Shown here: one piece after another, positions 35,451-43,637 of the stretch
How the letters are laid out: the number at the start of each line of letters is the position of its first letter
Numbering within the stretch: position 1 is the first letter of the stretch
Origin: Rhodobacterales bacterium
Lineage (GTDB): Bacteria > Pseudomonadota > Alphaproteobacteria > Rhodobacterales > Rhodobacteraceae
Direction: 5' to 3'
DNA: 64,000 nucleotides
NCBI GenBank assembly: GCA_002747035.1
Contig: PDRZ01000026.1
Coordinates: 1-64,000, forward strand
Notes under the pieces: generated by a model
What the model was told of the DNA's origin: nothing
Database searches by the model: none
The model's input: only the letters and a program-made list of their open reading frames with translations
Program-made: the position numbers and the translations under genes

Positions 35451-36599
35451 ATGCCCTCAGATATCGCGCGTTACGCAAGTTTTCCCGATCAAAGCCGCGG
35501 GCGGCTGTTCCCGGAGGAGGAAAGCGCCTTTCGGTCCTGTTTTCAACGGGATCGCGACCGGATCATCCACGCATCGGCGTTCCGGCGTTTGAAACACAAA
35601 ACGCAGGTCTTCATTGAACATGAAGGGGATTATTTCCGCACCCGGCTGACCCATTCCATCGAGGTGGCTCAGGTGGCACGCACGATTTCGGGCACGCTGG
35701 GGTTGAACGCGGAACTGACCGAAGCGGTGGCGCTGGCCCATGATCTTGGACATACGCCGTTTGGCCATACGGGCGAGGATGCGCTGGATGCGCTGATGGC
35801 GCCCTATGGCGGGTTTGATCATAATGCCCAGGCGGTTCGGATCGTGACCGCGCTGGAGCGTCATTACGCCGAATGGGACGGGTTGAACCTGAGCTGGGAA
35901 ACCCTGGAAGGCATTGCCAAGCATAACGGTCCGGTGACCGGCACCTTGCCTTATGCTCTGGCCGATTACAATGCCCGCCACGATCTTGAGCTTTTCACCC
36001 ATGCCGGGGCCGAGGCGCAGGTGGCGGCCCTTGCCGATGACATCGCCTATAATAACCACGATCTGCATGACGGGATTCGGGCGGAGCTGTTTTCAACTGA
36101 AGAGTTGACCGAACTGCCGATATTGGACGCCTGTTTCGCCGAGGTGGATGGCAAATACCCCGGGCTGAACCACTACCGTCGCCGCCATGAGGCGTTGCGC
36201 CGGTTTTTCGGGGTATTGGTCGAGGATGTGATCGCGGTCTCGCGCGCGAACCTGACCGAATTGGCCCCGGTGCGGGTGGACGATATCCGTACGGCCGGGC
36301 GGATGATGGTTCAGTTCAGCCCCGAATTGTGGCGTGACCTGAAACAGATCCGCGCCTTCCTGTTCCAACGCATGTACCGCGCGCCCAGCGTGGTTGAAAT
36401 GCGCGAAAAGGTGACGGGCGTGGTAAACGACCTCTTTCCGCTTTATCTTGCCCGGCCTGACCTGTTGCCAAAACAATGGCGCAAGGATGTGGCCGACGCG
36501 CGGGACGAAACCGCATTGGCGCGGATCGTGGCGGATTATATCAGCGGCATGACGGATCGGTTTGCCCTGCAACAACATGCGCGGCTGTGTTCGGCATGA
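35451..36599 (+). CDS. dgt: deoxyguanosinetriphosphate triphosphohydrolase-like HD protein
   Basis: dNTP triphosphohydrolase of the HD superfamily; 382 residues. The HD metal site is visible in FRTRLTHSIEVAQVART and EAVALAHDLGHTPFGHTGED (His-Asp), and later in DDIAYNNHDLHDGI. RDRIIHASAFRRLKHKTQVF at the start is typical. Its last 59 bases overlap the convergent acetyltransferase gene. Divergent from erpA. Confidence 0.92.
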   Translation: MPSDIARYASFPDQSRGRLFPEEESAFRSCFQRDRDRIIHASAFRRLKHKTQVFIEHEGDYFRTRLTHSIEVAQVARTISGTLGLNAELTEAVALAHDLGHTPFGHTGEDALDALMAPYGGFDHNAQAVRIVTALERHYAEWDGLNLSWETLEGIAKHNGPVTGTLPYALADYNARHDLELFTHAGAEAQVAALADDIAYNNHDLHDGIRAELFSTEELTELPILDACFAEVDGKYPGLNHYRRRHEALRRFFGVLVEDVIAVSRANLTELAPVRVDDIRTAGRMMVQFSPELWRDLKQIRAFLFQRMYRAPSVVEMREKVTGVVNDLFPLYLARPDLLPKQWRKDVADARDETALARIVADYISGMTDRFALQQHARLCSA

Positions 36600-37518
36600 C
36601 ATGTCGGGCAAGACGTCCAAGCGGGGCGGTCAGGGCGGTGTAAACACAGGTCGCGCCAAGCGGATGCGGGGTTGCGCCGCTGCCCAGTTTGAACCTCGCC
36701 AAGCTGGCCCCGGCCGGTGTTTCTGTTTCCACGGGGCCAAGGTCAAGCCAGCGATGCCCCTGATCCGCCAGCCAGTTTGAACCACGCCAGAGCAGCAGAT
36801 TATGGGCCGACAGCCTGCGCCCCAGATCGCTATTGTGCCCGATCAGGTAGCTTGACCCGATGCCATGGCGAAAAAACAGCATCGAGGCGATTGCTTTGCC
36901 GCGATATCGGGCCTGGAACAGGCGGGCGTGATCCGGGGCCAGCGTGGTGAGGGTTTCAAGAAAAGCCAGGGGCAGGGCGCGATAGCCGCGGCACTGCCGT
37001 TGGCGCGCCTCTTGCAGCAACACATCGCGATGGCGGGCCGGGTCAAAGGGGCGGTGCGTGACGGTCATCCCCACGGATTCGGCACGCACCAGCCGGTTGC
37101 GCCATTTCTGGTGCTGGCGCGCGCGACGGGCGTCGGGGGGGCCTTCGAGAACAAGCCGCGCCAGAACCTGTCCGGTCACAACGGGCAGATAACCAAAGTC
37201 ACCAAGGGTGCAGGCAATCTGGGGGGTTGGCGCATTGACAATCATCGCGAGGGGGCGCAACGCGCGAACCCCGTCATGAAACCGTGCGCAAAGGGTCCGC
37301 CGATCCGCCCCTGACAGGTTTTCGGTGGGAAACGGTGCCAGGGGGGCATAGCCCACAGAGCCGACTACAGTCCGGCGCAGGGTTATCTGCGCATGACCCA
37401 GTTCGCCCAGGGGAATATTGCGCAGATCGTTGCCCAGCGCCCGTTGGGCATCCGCATAGGGCGGGGATTGCGCAAGGGGCAGGGGGAGAGCCCCGGCAGA
37501 AGGCGAAGAATCAAACAT
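36541..37518 (-). CDS. GNAT/BioF2-like acetyltransferase
   Basis: A 325-residue protein related to the acetyltransferase_6/FemAB-like group. Supporting elements are GQVLARLVLEG, the HQKWRNRLVRAE block near the middle, IASMLFFRHGIGSSYLIGH, and RWLDLGPVETETPAGASLARFKLGSG, where the RFK-LGSG part fits FemAB/BioF2 proteins. I start at ATG 37518 (MFDSSPSAGALP), since the longer frame to 37620 is atypical. Its 3' end overlaps dgt by 59 bases, tail to tail. Substrate unknown. Confidence 0.7.
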   Translation of the reverse strand: MFDSSPSAGALPLPLAQSPPYADAQRALGNDLRNIPLGELGHAQITLRRTVVGSVGYAPLAPFPTENLSGADRRTLCARFHDGVRALRPLAMIVNAPTPQIACTLGDFGYLPVVTGQVLARLVLEGPPDARRARQHQKWRNRLVRAESVGMTVTHRPFDPARHRDVLLQEARQRQCRGYRALPLAFLETLTTLAPDHARLFQARYRGKAIASMLFFRHGIGSSYLIGHNSDLGRRLSAHNLLLWRGSNWLADQGHRWLDLGPVETETPAGASLARFKLGSGATPHPLGATCVYTALTAPLGRLARHVMPNTAAHVVAGQTDPSCR

Positions 37519-37565
37519 GTCCCGATTAACCGCAAAATAACCTAAACCATGGTTAATATGATGGC

Positions 37566-37703
37566 ATGAAACAGAAGTGTCAGTCCGTCCATGGCCACCA
37601 GATCGCCGCCTCACGCCCAACTTTATGGGTGCCGCTGCTTCTTGCTCTGGCGCTGTCTTTGGTTTTTCTGATCGCGTTGGGGGGCTGGGTTTTGCTTGCC
37701 TGA
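37566..37703 (+). CDS. possible 45-residue membrane peptide
   Basis: ATG to TGA of 46 codons. Residues 1-20 are basic and polar (MKQKCQSVHGHQIAASRPTL), then LWVPLLLALALSLVFLIALGGWVLLA forms one convincing transmembrane span (given here by its core LLLALALSLVFLIAL). The ribosome site is not clear. It lies 50 bases before a phosphatase gene and may be co-transcribed with it. Confidence 0.4.
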   Translation: MKQKCQSVHGHQIAASRPTLWVPLLLALALSLVFLIALGGWVLLA

Positions 37704-37753
37704 AACGCGACGTTGCGCTGGCGCTGTGATCCGTCCAAGGGTAGGAGTACGCT

Positions 37754-38329
37754 ATGACCTATCCGCCGCTTTACCTGCTTCGCCATGGCCAAACCGATTG
37801 GAACCGGGAACGCCGGATACAAGGGCAAAGGGAGTCGACCCTGACCCGTTTGGGAGAATCTCATGCAAAGGCTCAGGCGGGTATCCTTGTCCGGCTTGGG
37901 CTTCCCGCCGGAATGCGCTGCTATTCAAGTCCCCAGAAACGGACCCGGCAAACCGCAGAACTCGCGCTTGGGCCTTTGGGGATTACACCCCGGTTCGACG
38001 ACCGGCTCAAGGAGGTCTGCCTTGGCGCATGGGAAGGTCAACTTTACGCAGATGTCATGGCAAGCGATCCCGCACGGTTTGAAAACATGGGAATCGTTGC
38101 GTTTTGCCTGTCCAGCCCGGGGGAAACCGAGGCCGCGATGCGGGATCGTGTGGGGCGCTTTCTGGATGAGCTTGCCGGACCCGCGCTTATCGTTTCGCAC
38201 GGAATCACCTTGACCATCCTGCGCGCCATTGTGCTTGGGCTTGATCTTGAGCAGATGGAGAAACAGGACCGCAGCCAGGGCACCGTCAGTATTTTGCGCA
38301 ACGGCATAGAAACACGTCACGCGGAATGA
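37754..38329 (+). CDS. histidine phosphatase family protein
   Basis: Phosphatase of the phosphoglycerate-mutase/RHG superfamily, 191 residues. The catalytic LLRHGQTDWNRERRIQG (residues 8-24) carries the RHG motif; CYSSPQKRTRQTAELA holds the second Arg, and VSHGITLTILRAIVLG the second His. Substrate is unknown. It ends about 60 bases before tRNA-Val. Confidence 0.92.
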   Translation: MTYPPLYLLRHGQTDWNRERRIQGQRESTLTRLGESHAKAQAGILVRLGLPAGMRCYSSPQKRTRQTAELALGPLGITPRFDDRLKEVCLGAWEGQLYADVMASDPARFENMGIVAFCLSSPGETEAAMRDRVGRFLDELAGPALIVSHGITLTILRAIVLGLDLEQMEKQDRSQGTVSILRNGIETRHAE

Positions 38330-38353
38330 TGTGAAATTTGGCGAATTTTTGGG

Positions 38354-38382
38354 TTGCAAGCGGCGGAGGGGTTGGGTAATCA
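38354..38382 (+). promoter_or_regulatory. sigma70 promoter of tRNA-Val
   Basis: TTGCAA at 38354-38359 and TAATCA at 38377-38382 are separated by 17 bases, and the tRNA begins 11 bases after the -10 element. Confidence 0.5.
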
Positions 38383-38392
38383 CCCCTCACTC

Positions 38393-38468
<76 letters not shown>

Positions 38469-38793
38469 TTCAGCCCCCGTGTCGTTACGCATTCACCGCC
38501 GTTCAGAGCGGATTTGGGGAGTTGCTTATAGGTTCGGGAAACCTTTAAGGGTGTCCCCCAGCCATCGCGAAAATCAAAATTCCGGCGGCCAGTTGAGGGT
38601 TTGAAGCGCTAGGTTGATGTCGTCCAGCTCTTGGCCACGCTGGACCCGACGGTCGTGGTATGCGCCGCGCGTGTGGCGTGCATGATCCCTGCAACCCGGT
38701 TTGTAACCTTACGGAATTTGCCGCTGTTGCACGTGACAGGGCGCGGTGTTCGGCACCATTGTAGACCCGGAGATACCAGGGAGGAGTGCCGGG

Positions 38794-40296
38794 ATGGAGC
38801 GTGTACACGAACTGTTGCGAGAGGCGCATGAGAATTGCGGGGGCAAGCTTGCCCTGATTGATCATAGCGACCGGCGCGCGACCTGGTCCGGGCTGTGGCA
38901 GGCCACGCAAGAGGCCCGGGTGGTGTTGGCGAACGCAGGCGTTGGACCGGGGGACCGTGTTGTCATCATGCTTGAAAACTCGATCTCTGCGCTGTCGTTC
39001 TTCTTTGCCACGGGCATGTTGGATGCGGCGGCGGTCATGATAAATGCGCGGCTTACGGGGGCAGAGTTGGATCGGATCCTCGCCCATTCCGATCCTTCGG
39101 CGGTGGTGTTCACCACGGATGTGTCCGCCATGGCCCGCGATCATGCCGGGGCGCGCGGCGCGGTCTCTCATGCGGGGGCCTATGGCGCTGTTGGTGTGTT
39201 GTCGCGCGACGGGTCGGTTCCGGAACCGGTTGCAGCCGGTGCAAGCGCCACGGCCTTGTTGCTTTACACATCGGGGACAACCGGTGCCCCCAAGGCGGCG
39301 ATGTTGAGCCATGGCAACCTGATCGCGGGGGCCGAGGCGTCGGTTGAATTCCGCGGTATCCATCCCGGCGACATGTCGTTCCTTGCCTTACCGCTCAGCC
39401 ACGTGTTCGGGCTTGTCACCCTTTTGGCCATTACGATGGCACACGGTGCGATGCGGCTTGAGGCGAAATTCGACGTGGCGCGGCTTTATGAGGCGCTGAA
39501 TACGGATGTGACCCTGTTTTCCGGCGTGCCGCAGATGCACGCCCACCTGTTTCATTATGCCCGGGAGCGGGGGCATGAAACCTGTGATCAGGCGCTGATG
39601 CGGTTCGCGTCTTCGGGGGGCGCGCCGCTTGACCCCGCCTGGAAACGCGAAGCCGAAGCGTTTTACGGCATTCCCTTGCAGAACGGTTATGGGTTGACCG
39701 AAACCACCGCCGGGGTCTGTGCCACGAAAAGTGAACTGGGCGACCCGGATGTCAGCGTAGGGCTGCCCATGAAGGGATCGGTGCTGCGCATTGATATGGA
39801 GGCACCCGGGTCCCATCCCGAACAGGGAATTGGCGAAATTCAGGTCTCTGGACCGCAGATCATGCAGGGGTATTTCCGTGATCCGGATCAAACGGCAGAG
39901 GTGATCACGGAAGATGGGTTTTTTCGCACCGGCGATCTTGGGCGGATCGACGATCAGGGGCGGCTGCATATTTCGGGCCGCAGCAAAGAGTTGATCATCC
40001 GTTCGGGGTTCAACGTGTATCCGGTCGAGGTTGAAGCGGCCTTGATCGAACATCCCGACGTGATTGTCGCCGCCGTGGTGGGTCGTGCTGTTGAGGGGAA
40101 CGAAGAGGTGCTTGGGTTCGTCAAGGTTTCACCCGGGGTTACGGTGGACGAGGCGGCATTGAAAACCTTCCTCAAGGATAAGCTTGCCCCTTATAAACGT
40201 CCGGCGCGTATCATCGTGGCGCATGATCTGCCTGCCGCTCCTACGGGTAAACTGCTTAAGGCGCAGATGATCCCGCATTTCGCCGATTTACTGTGA
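38794..40296 (+). CDS. AMP-binding acyl-CoA synthetase/ligase
   Basis: ANL-superfamily enzyme that activates a carboxylic acid as acyl-AMP and then acyl-CoA. The 500-residue protein has LLYTSGTTGAPKAAMLSHGNL (P-loop-like A3 motif), NGYGLTETTAG (A5), GFFRTGDLGRIDDQGRLHISGRSKELIIRSGFNVYPVEVE (A7/A8, cited here by GFFRTGDLG) and the terminal Lys in PTGKLLKAQ (A10). I start at ATG 38794 because GGGAGGAG precedes it; a longer frame begins 48 bases upstream. Chain length of the substrate is unknown. Confidence 0.9.
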   Translation: MERVHELLREAHENCGGKLALIDHSDRRATWSGLWQATQEARVVLANAGVGPGDRVVIMLENSISALSFFFATGMLDAAAVMINARLTGAELDRILAHSDPSAVVFTTDVSAMARDHAGARGAVSHAGAYGAVGVLSRDGSVPEPVAAGASATALLLYTSGTTGAPKAAMLSHGNLIAGAEASVEFRGIHPGDMSFLALPLSHVFGLVTLLAITMAHGAMRLEAKFDVARLYEALNTDVTLFSGVPQMHAHLFHYARERGHETCDQALMRFASSGGAPLDPAWKREAEAFYGIPLQNGYGLTETTAGVCATKSELGDPDVSVGLPMKGSVLRIDMEAPGSHPEQGIGEIQVSGPQIMQGYFRDPDQTAEVITEDGFFRTGDLGRIDDQGRLHISGRSKELIIRSGFNVYPVEVEAALIEHPDVIVAAVVGRAVEGNEEVLGFVKVSPGVTVDEAALKTFLKDKLAPYKRPARIIVAHDLPAAPTGKLLKAQMIPHFADLL

Positions 40297-40324
40297 TGTG
40301 ACGACGTACGAAACGGGAGGCATG

Positions 40325-40348
40325 AAAAAGGGCCGCGAAATGCGGCCC
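40325..40348 (-). terminator. intrinsic terminator of ssb
   Basis: On the minus strand GGGCCGC-ATTTC-GCGGCCC (40330-40348) has a perfect 7-bp stem and is followed by TTTTT (40325-40329). It ends the ssb transcript and may also stop the convergent acyl-CoA ligase transcript. Confidence 0.85.
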
Positions 40349-40383
40349 GATTTGCAAGGGTTTTCGGGGGTTTGGGACAGGGG

Positions 40384-40878
40384 TCAGAACGGGATTTCGT
40401 CATCGAAATCGCTGCCGCCGCCCTGGGGCGCTTCGCCACCCTGGGGTCCGGGGCCGCTGTCATAGCCGCCGCCACCATAACCGCCGCCGCCATAGTTGCC
40501 GCCGCCACCACCGCCGCCGCCTTCGCCACGGCCGTCAAGCATCACCAGGGTGCCGTTGAAGCCCTGCAATACGACTTCGGTGGAATAGCGATCCTGACCG
40601 CTCTGGTCCTGCCATTTGCGGGTTTGAAGCTGGCCTTCGATATAGACCTTGGACCCTTTGCGCAGGTATTGTTCGCACACCCGCACCAGACCTTCGGAGA
40701 AAATGGCAACCGAGTGCCATTCGGTGCGTTCCCGGCGTTCGCCGGTATTACGATCTTTCCAGGTTTCCGACGTGGCGATACGCAGATTGCACACTTTGTT
40801 GCCGTTCTGGAATGTCCGCACTTCGGGATCACGGCCCAGATTGCCCACCAGAATTACCTTGTTAATCGAACCGGCCAT
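40384..40878 (-). CDS. ssb: single-stranded DNA-binding protein
   Basis: Coats single-stranded DNA in replication, repair and recombination. The 164-residue protein opens with the OB-fold start [20 protein letters not shown], has the EWHSVAIF strand near residue 55, and a Gly-rich linker ([19 protein letters not shown] type). It ends with the acidic tip DFDDEIPF, which recruits partner proteins. Divergent from the lytic transglycosylase gene; the 178 bases between hold no clear SOS box. Confidence 0.96.
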   Translation of the reverse strand: MAGSINKVILVGNLGRDPEVRTFQNGNKVCNLRIATSETWKDRNTGERRERTEWHSVAIFSEGLVRVCEQYLRKGSKVYIEGQLQTRKWQDQSGQDRYSTEVVLQGFNGTLVMLDGRGEGGGGGGGGNYGGGGYGGGGYDSGPGPQGGEAPQGGGSDFDDEIPF

Positions 40879-41056
40879 GTTGTTCTCCTCAAGAATCCCC
40901 TGTCATTCAGGGCAGGTTACAACACCCCAGCGCCATGAAGGAAAGCGAAAATCAGCGGTTCTGCGCTTTTGCTTGCGAGTTTGGCCGCCACATCTGGAAG
41001 AATCGACAGGTTTCCATATATTGTGCGCAGAAATCGCTTTGGGGGCAGATTGGGCA

Positions 41057-41644
41057 ATGCGTAAGAGTTTATTGATTGCGGGTTTGGTGGCGGTGGTGAT
41101 GCCGGCCACAGCCTATGCGGATTTGTTCAGTTCGAAATCACGCAGTGCGGTATTCCGGTCGCAGAAGAAAGTTTTGGATACGCGGGCGAGCACCCAATAC
41201 AAGAGTTCGGTTCGTCTTAGACCCAAATCCATTGTAACGCCTTCAAAACACGGGTCTTCCCCGGCCTATCGCGGCAAGTATCGCGGCATCTATCTTGGGA
41301 TGGCGCGGGAAGCGGCGCGGCGGAACGGTGTGCCCGAGGACCTGTTTCTGCGCCTCGTTCAACAGGAATCCAACTGGAAACCCAATGCGAAATCCCACGC
41401 CGGGGCGATTGGGTTGGCCCAGTTGATGCCTGGCACGGCCCGGGTTCTGGGGGTCAACCCGCGCGATCCTCATGAAAATCTCGACGGCGGCGCGCGTTAC
41501 CTGAAACAACAGTATCGCAAGTTCGGGTCCTGGCGGCTTGCCCTTGCGGCGTATAATGCCGGCCCCGGAGCGGTCGAGAAACACGGGGGCGTGCCGCCCT
41601 ATCGCGAAACCAGAAACTATGTGCGCAAGATCTGGGGCAGTTAG
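41057..41644 (+). CDS. lytic transglycosylase (SLT family), exported
   Basis: Cleaves peptidoglycan glycan strands and makes 1,6-anhydro-MurNAc, which AnmK (in this window) can recycle. The start at 41057 gives a signal peptide ([21 protein letters not shown]). The catalytic domain starts about residue 85, with [26 protein letters not shown] holding the catalytic Glu in the first three residues, and [10 protein letters not shown] near the end. A longer frame from 40649 is not the gene. 195 residues. Confidence 0.93.
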   Translation: MRKSLLIAGLVAVVMPATAYADLFSSKSRSAVFRSQKKVLDTRASTQYKSSVRLRPKSIVTPSKHGSSPAYRGKYRGIYLGMAREAARRNGVPEDLFLRLVQQESNWKPNAKSHAGAIGLAQLMPGTARVLGVNPRDPHENLDGGARYLKQQYRKFGSWRLALAAYNAGPGAVEKHGGVPPYRETRNYVRKIWGS

Positions 41645-41738
41645 AGGTTTCTGACCAAAACACTTTACTATTGACCGAAATCAAAGCAAGGAGGCGCAGC
41701 GCGTGGCACGACACGGGCACCAAAAGGAAGTGAACATC

Positions 41739-42869
41739 ATGCGCCCCCTGATCCTGACTCTTGCAACCGTCATCGCATCGCCTTTGTTGGCCGACCCATA
41801 CCCACGTCTGGAAACCCTTGGGGAGGCTCTGTTTTTCGACGAAAACCTGTCCAGGAACCGCACCCAGTCCTGTTCCACCTGTCATGACCCCGACCATGGG
41901 TTCGTGGACCCGCGGGAAACGGATGTAGGGCGTATGGCGTCGCTTGGCGATGACGGGGTGTCATTTGGGGATCGCAACGCGCCGACGGTGGCCTATGGCG
42001 TCTTTAGCCCGCGGTTCGGTCAGGACGCGGACGGCAGCTATTTCGGGGGGATGTTCCATGACGGGCGCGAACCGGACCTTGAGGGGCAGGCGGGCGGACC
42101 ACCTTTGAACCCCATCGAAATGGGAATGCCTGACAAGGCCAGCGTTGTGGCGCGGATACAGGAAAACGCAGACTATGTTCAGTCTTTCAACACGTTGTTT
42201 GCAAAAGAAATCCTGAGCGACCCTGAGCGTGGTTATCGGGCGATGACCCAAGCGATTGCAGCCTTTGAACGTACCGACCTTTTTGCGCCGTTCGATTCAA
42301 AATACGACCGCTACCTGCGTGGCGAAGTGGCGTTTACCCGAGAGGAAGAGTTGGGGCGGTTATTGTTCTTTTCCGAACAGTTCACCAATTGCAACCTGTG
42401 CCACCAGCTCAGGACCAGCCAGATGGACCAACGGGAAACCTTCACCGACTATCAATACCACAATATCGGGGTGCCAGTAAACCATAAGCTGCGCGCGGTG
42501 AATGGCGCAAAAGGCACCCTGGACAAAGGCTTGGCGGCCAATCCTCATGTGGACCCCGAAGGGCAGATGGGCAAGTTCAAAACCCCGACCCTGCGCAATG
42601 TCGCCGTCACCGGGCCCTATATGCACAACGGGGTGTTTCAGGATTTGCGTACCGTGGTGCTGTTCTACAACCGCTATAACAGCAAGGCCGAGGCCCGTCA
42701 GATCAACCCGGAAACGGGCAAGGTGTTCGGAAATCCGGAAGTGCCACAGACATTGGCGGTAAAAGAGCTGACCCACGGTCCGGCGTTGGAAGATGAACGG
42801 ATCGACGCCTTGGTCGCGTTCATGAAAACCCTGACCGACAAGCGGTACGAACACCTTTTGGACGAGTGA
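41739..42869 (+). CDS. di-haem cytochrome c peroxidase / MauG family protein
   Basis: Periplasmic peroxidase-like protein with two c-type haems. The signal peptide MRPLILTLATVIASPLLA is clear from the ATG at 41739 (ribosome site AAGGAAG). Haem-binding CSTCH (about residue 45) and CNLCH (about residue 205) are present, and the conserved YMHNGVFQDL region follows. 376 residues. It may destroy H2O2 or modify a partner protein as MauG does; no methylamine dehydrogenase genes are near, so peroxidase is the safer call. Confidence 0.92.
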   Translation: MRPLILTLATVIASPLLADPYPRLETLGEALFFDENLSRNRTQSCSTCHDPDHGFVDPRETDVGRMASLGDDGVSFGDRNAPTVAYGVFSPRFGQDADGSYFGGMFHDGREPDLEGQAGGPPLNPIEMGMPDKASVVARIQENADYVQSFNTLFAKEILSDPERGYRAMTQAIAAFERTDLFAPFDSKYDRYLRGEVAFTREEELGRLLFFSEQFTNCNLCHQLRTSQMDQRETFTDYQYHNIGVPVNHKLRAVNGAKGTLDKGLAANPHVDPEGQMGKFKTPTLRNVAVTGPYMHNGVFQDLRTVVLFYNRYNSKAEARQINPETGKVFGNPEVPQTLAVKELTHGPALEDERIDALVAFMKTLTDKRYEHLLDE

Positions 42870-42984
42870 GGCGGGATCGGTCAGGGAACGGGCCGGGCGC
42901 GATAGCGGGCGCTGACGTTTGCGTTGCCCCCCATCGGGGGACAACACCAGCCCCGGCGCATTTCCGGGAAAGGTAAAAGGGCGA

Positions 42985-43527
42985 TCAGACGTCGCTCAGT
43001 TCTTTCTTGTGCATCCATTCGGCATGTTTTGGCGCCTTCTTGGTCTTGCTCCACTCGTCCAGCATGTCCCACTTGACCTCGTTCAGGCGCGCAAGCATGG
43101 CGTCTTCTTCGGGATCGGGACAGGCCAGTTCGACGCGGTGGCCATTGGGATCAAAAAAATAAATCGAGTGGAAGATCGAGTGGTCGGTCACGCCCAGAAC
43201 CTCAACACCTTCTGCTTCAAGATGTTCTTTGAATTCAATGAGTTCAGCGCGGTCTTTGACCTTGAACGCGATATGCTGAACCCAGATCGGTGTGTTTGGA
43301 TCGCGGCTCATTTCCGGCTTGGTTGGCAGTTCGAAAAAGGCCAGAACGTTGCCATTGCCCGCATCCATGAAAATATGCATGTAGGGATCGGGTTCATGGG
43401 TCGAAGGAACGTGGTCTTCGGCAATGGCCAGGATGAAATCCATATTCAGCATTTTCTGATACCATTCAACGGTTTCTCTGGCATCCTTGCAGCGATAGGC
43501 GACGTGGTGAATTTGTTCGATCTTCAT
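42985..43527 (-). CDS. VOC-family (glyoxalase/dioxygenase fold) metalloprotein
   Basis: 180 residues with one vicinal oxygen chelate domain: EQIHHVAYRC (first metal His), LAFFEL, QHIAFKVKD (second His) and GHRVELACP (metal Glu). The start is ATG 43527 (MKIEQIHHV) after AAGGACAG. It lies just downstream of the ABC importer operon on the same strand, 110 bases away, and might act on the imported compound, but this is only a positional guess. Confidence 0.85.
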   Translation of the reverse strand: MKIEQIHHVAYRCKDARETVEWYQKMLNMDFILAIAEDHVPSTHEPDPYMHIFMDAGNGNVLAFFELPTKPEMSRDPNTPIWVQHIAFKVKDRAELIEFKEHLEAEGVEVLGVTDHSIFHSIYFFDPNGHRVELACPDPEEDAMLARLNEVKWDMLDEWSKTKKAPKHAEWMHKKELSDV

Positions 43528-43594
43528 GGTCTGTCCTTTCCTCGGGAGATACCTTGTCATGATAGTTGCACATGTAACCATCAAGGGAAAATTT

Positions 43595-43620
43595 GCCGGG
43601 ACGCGCCTTGTCGCCCCGGC
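43595..43620 (-). terminator. possible terminator of the ABC importer operon
   Basis: GCCGGG (43595-43600) and CCCGGC (43615-43620) form a 6-bp stem across 14 bases; AAATTTT follows on the minus strand. Weak T-run, so the call is moderate. Confidence 0.4.
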
Positions 43621-43637
43621 ATGGATGTCGTGTGACC

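Noticed and set aside
40879-41056. SOS (LexA) box before ssb
   Set aside because: I looked for GTTC-N7-GTTC or GAAC-N7-GAAC in this gap and saw no convincing match.
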